Shown one piece after another: positions 6,171 through 6,668 of a stretch of DNA of 6,668 nucleotides. This stretch comes from JACTUA01 sp035506435 (lineage in GTDB: Archaea; Halobacteriota; Methanomicrobia; Methanomicrobiales; JACTUA01), in assembly GCA_035506435.1 (NCBI GenBank), contig DATJPK010000041.1, positions 1 to 6,668 of the forward strand. Reading direction: 5' to 3'. The notes beneath the pieces are model-generated. The model made no database searches. It worked only from the letters and a program-made list of their open reading frames with translations, and was not told the origin of the DNA. A program made the translations under genes and the position numbers. Positions within the stretch are counted from its first letter, which is position 1; each line of letters opens with the position of its first letter.

Positions 6171-6204
6171 TATATAGGTTCTTCCTCTTTACAAAAATTG
6201 ACAG
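6171..6204 (-). promoter_or_regulatory. Promoter of the dehydrogenase lipoprotein operon with shared upstream element
   Basis: Minus-strand reading: CTGTCAATTTTTGT (6191-6204), then GGAAGAACC as BRE and TATATA (6171-6176), 27 nt before the ATG. Transcription should start within a few bases of the ATG, so the message is near-leaderless. The arrangement and spacing are the same as at 3298-3333. Confidence 0.7.
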
Positions 6205-6217
6205 GAGAAAACGGGCG

Positions 6218-6222
6218 AAAAA
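6218..6222 (-). terminator. Oligo-T terminator of tRNA-Thr
   Basis: Five T directly follow the acceptor stem on the minus strand; the first serves as discriminator base U73. This is typical of archaeal tRNA genes without encoded CCA. Confidence 0.5.
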
Positions 6223-6293
6223 GCCGCTGGAGGGATTCGAACCCTCGACCTGCGGTTTACGAAACCGCCGCTATGCCTCTAAGCCACAGCGGC
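6223..6293 (-). tRNA. tRNA-Thr (anticodon CGU, reads ACG)
   Basis: A complete 71-nt cloverleaf without intron. The acceptor stem GCCGCTG/CAGCGGC pairs over 7 bp. The D-arm GCTTAGAGGCATAGC keeps A14, G18G19 and A21, with a T-T mismatch at 13-22. The anticodon stem GCGGT/ACCGC holds loop TTCGTAA, giving CGU at 34-36. The variable loop is AGGTC and the T-arm is GAGGG-TTCGAAT-CCCTC. G1-C72, C2-G71 and discriminator U73 agree with archaeal threonine identity. CCA is not encoded and must be added. Confidence 0.97.
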
Positions 6294-6320
6294 ACCTGAC
6301 AGCTCAGGTGGGCGCGAAGG

Positions 6321-6328
6321 GATATTAA
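6321..6328 (-). promoter_or_regulatory. TATA box of tRNA-Thr
   Basis: TTAATATC on the minus strand starts 28 nt upstream of the mature tRNA 5' end, the usual archaeal distance. Confidence 0.5.
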
Positions 6329-6370
6329 GGTTGATGCCTCGTCGGCGCACTTCCATCCGCTGAACGGTCT

Positions 6371-6385
6371 CGGAACCTTCATATT
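6371..6385 (+). promoter_or_regulatory. BRE/TATA promoter of the small orphan gene
   Basis: CGGAACC followed by TTCATATT (6378-6385) ends 25 nt before ATG 6410, which predicts a leaderless or nearly leaderless message. This fits the lack of a ribosome site (CCCTCTCCC) before the start. Confidence 0.5.
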
Positions 6386-6409
6386 CCTGTCCTGCGCAAC
6401 CCCTCTCCC

Positions 6410-6604
6410 ATGCAGCGCCTGACTGCAAGCGAGCGCCTCCCCGGCGGGATCACCGTGTACTGGGAGGAGCGTGACGAGGAGATGGATGCGAGCTTCTCCT
6501 TCACGGAGCTCATCGACCGGCGGATCAACTCCCTTGACCTCCTGGAGCACCCGGAGAAGTACCAGTACGACACCGGCACGGGTGCCCTGATCCTGAAACC
6601 CTGA
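6410..6604 (+). CDS. Small acidic protein of unknown function (64 aa)
   Basis: A complete short gene with its own TATA box and a T-tract just after the stop. The product is soluble and acidic: a possible beta-hairpin at the start (LPGGITVYWEERDEEMDASF), a central helix with FTELIDRRINSLDLLEHPEKY, and a terminal strand (GALILKP). No signal peptide, membrane helix or Cys/His metal motif is present. I do not recognise the family. It diverges from the tRNA gene across a 116-bp gap that holds the two promoters. Codon choice is GC-rich at third positions like its neighbours, which supports real coding. Confidence 0.7.
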   Translation: MQRLTASERLPGGITVYWEERDEEMDASFSFTELIDRRINSLDLLEHPEKYQYDTGTGALILKP

Positions 6605-6609
6605 CCCTC

Positions 6610-6615
6610 TTTTTT
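6610..6615 (+). terminator. Oligo-T terminator after the 64-aa gene
   Basis: Six T begin six bases after the TGA, matching archaeal T-tract termination. The remaining bases to the window end hold no gene; a weak inverted repeat (GCTAT/ATAGC, about 6630-6646) and a TATA-like CCATATAG could belong to a gene beyond the edge. Confidence 0.4.
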
Positions 6616-6668
6616 CCCGGAACAATTTCGCTATCTCCATATAGCTGGCAGTCCCTTTTTCCCCGGGA

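Noticed and set aside
6257..6640. Minus-strand open frame of 127 codons across the tRNA and the small gene
   Set aside because: It runs through the tRNA and opposite the better supported 64-aa gene, and its product has no recognisable features.

Overview
The window looks like chromosomal DNA from a GC-rich archaeon, most plausibly a methanogen of the Methanomicrobiales type; that placement is inference. What supports an archaeon: a tRNA-Thr with U73, no encoded CCA and an oligo-T end; TATA boxes with BRE-like purine tracts lying 20-30 nt before start codons (near-leaderless mRNAs); and three consecutive secreted lipoproteins of a kind common in methanogen envelopes. No phage, transposon, CRISPR or long repeat was seen.

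Layout, right to left, because most genes are on the minus strand. At the right edge a small orphan gene (plus strand, 64 aa) diverges from tRNA-Thr(CGU). Next comes a two-gene lipoprotein operon: a 743-aa three-domain protein (Ig-like N-terminal domain, PQQ glucose/sorbosone dehydrogenase-type propeller, C-terminal cupredoxin fold without a copper site), then a 186-aa lipoprotein that repeats its N-terminal domain. A separately promoted 173-aa cupredoxin lipoprotein follows, with an apparently intact type-1 copper site. A plus-strand DUF5658-like membrane protein (132 aa) then diverges from a tight minus-strand operon: a cytochrome bd subunit I (CydA)-like protein, an unrecognised 53-aa single-helix membrane peptide one nucleotide downstream, and a universal-stress-protein-like gene whose start is separated from its body by an apparent one-base deletion. 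The left ~110 bases may hold the start of another membrane protein.

The most interesting reading is a redox module. The CydA-like protein keeps recognisable heme-ligand and acidic residues but seems to lack the quinol-binding Q-loop, has extra helices in its place and has no CydB beside it, which would suit a quinone-free host. The three minus-strand transcripts (dehydrogenase lipoprotein, cupredoxin, cyd operon) carry the same short element (TGTCA then an A/T-tract, ending TTTTTG) 20-23 bp upstream of the TATA box in the same orientation. This suggests co-regulation, perhaps in response to oxygen or redox state. Direct electron flow between these proteins is speculation.
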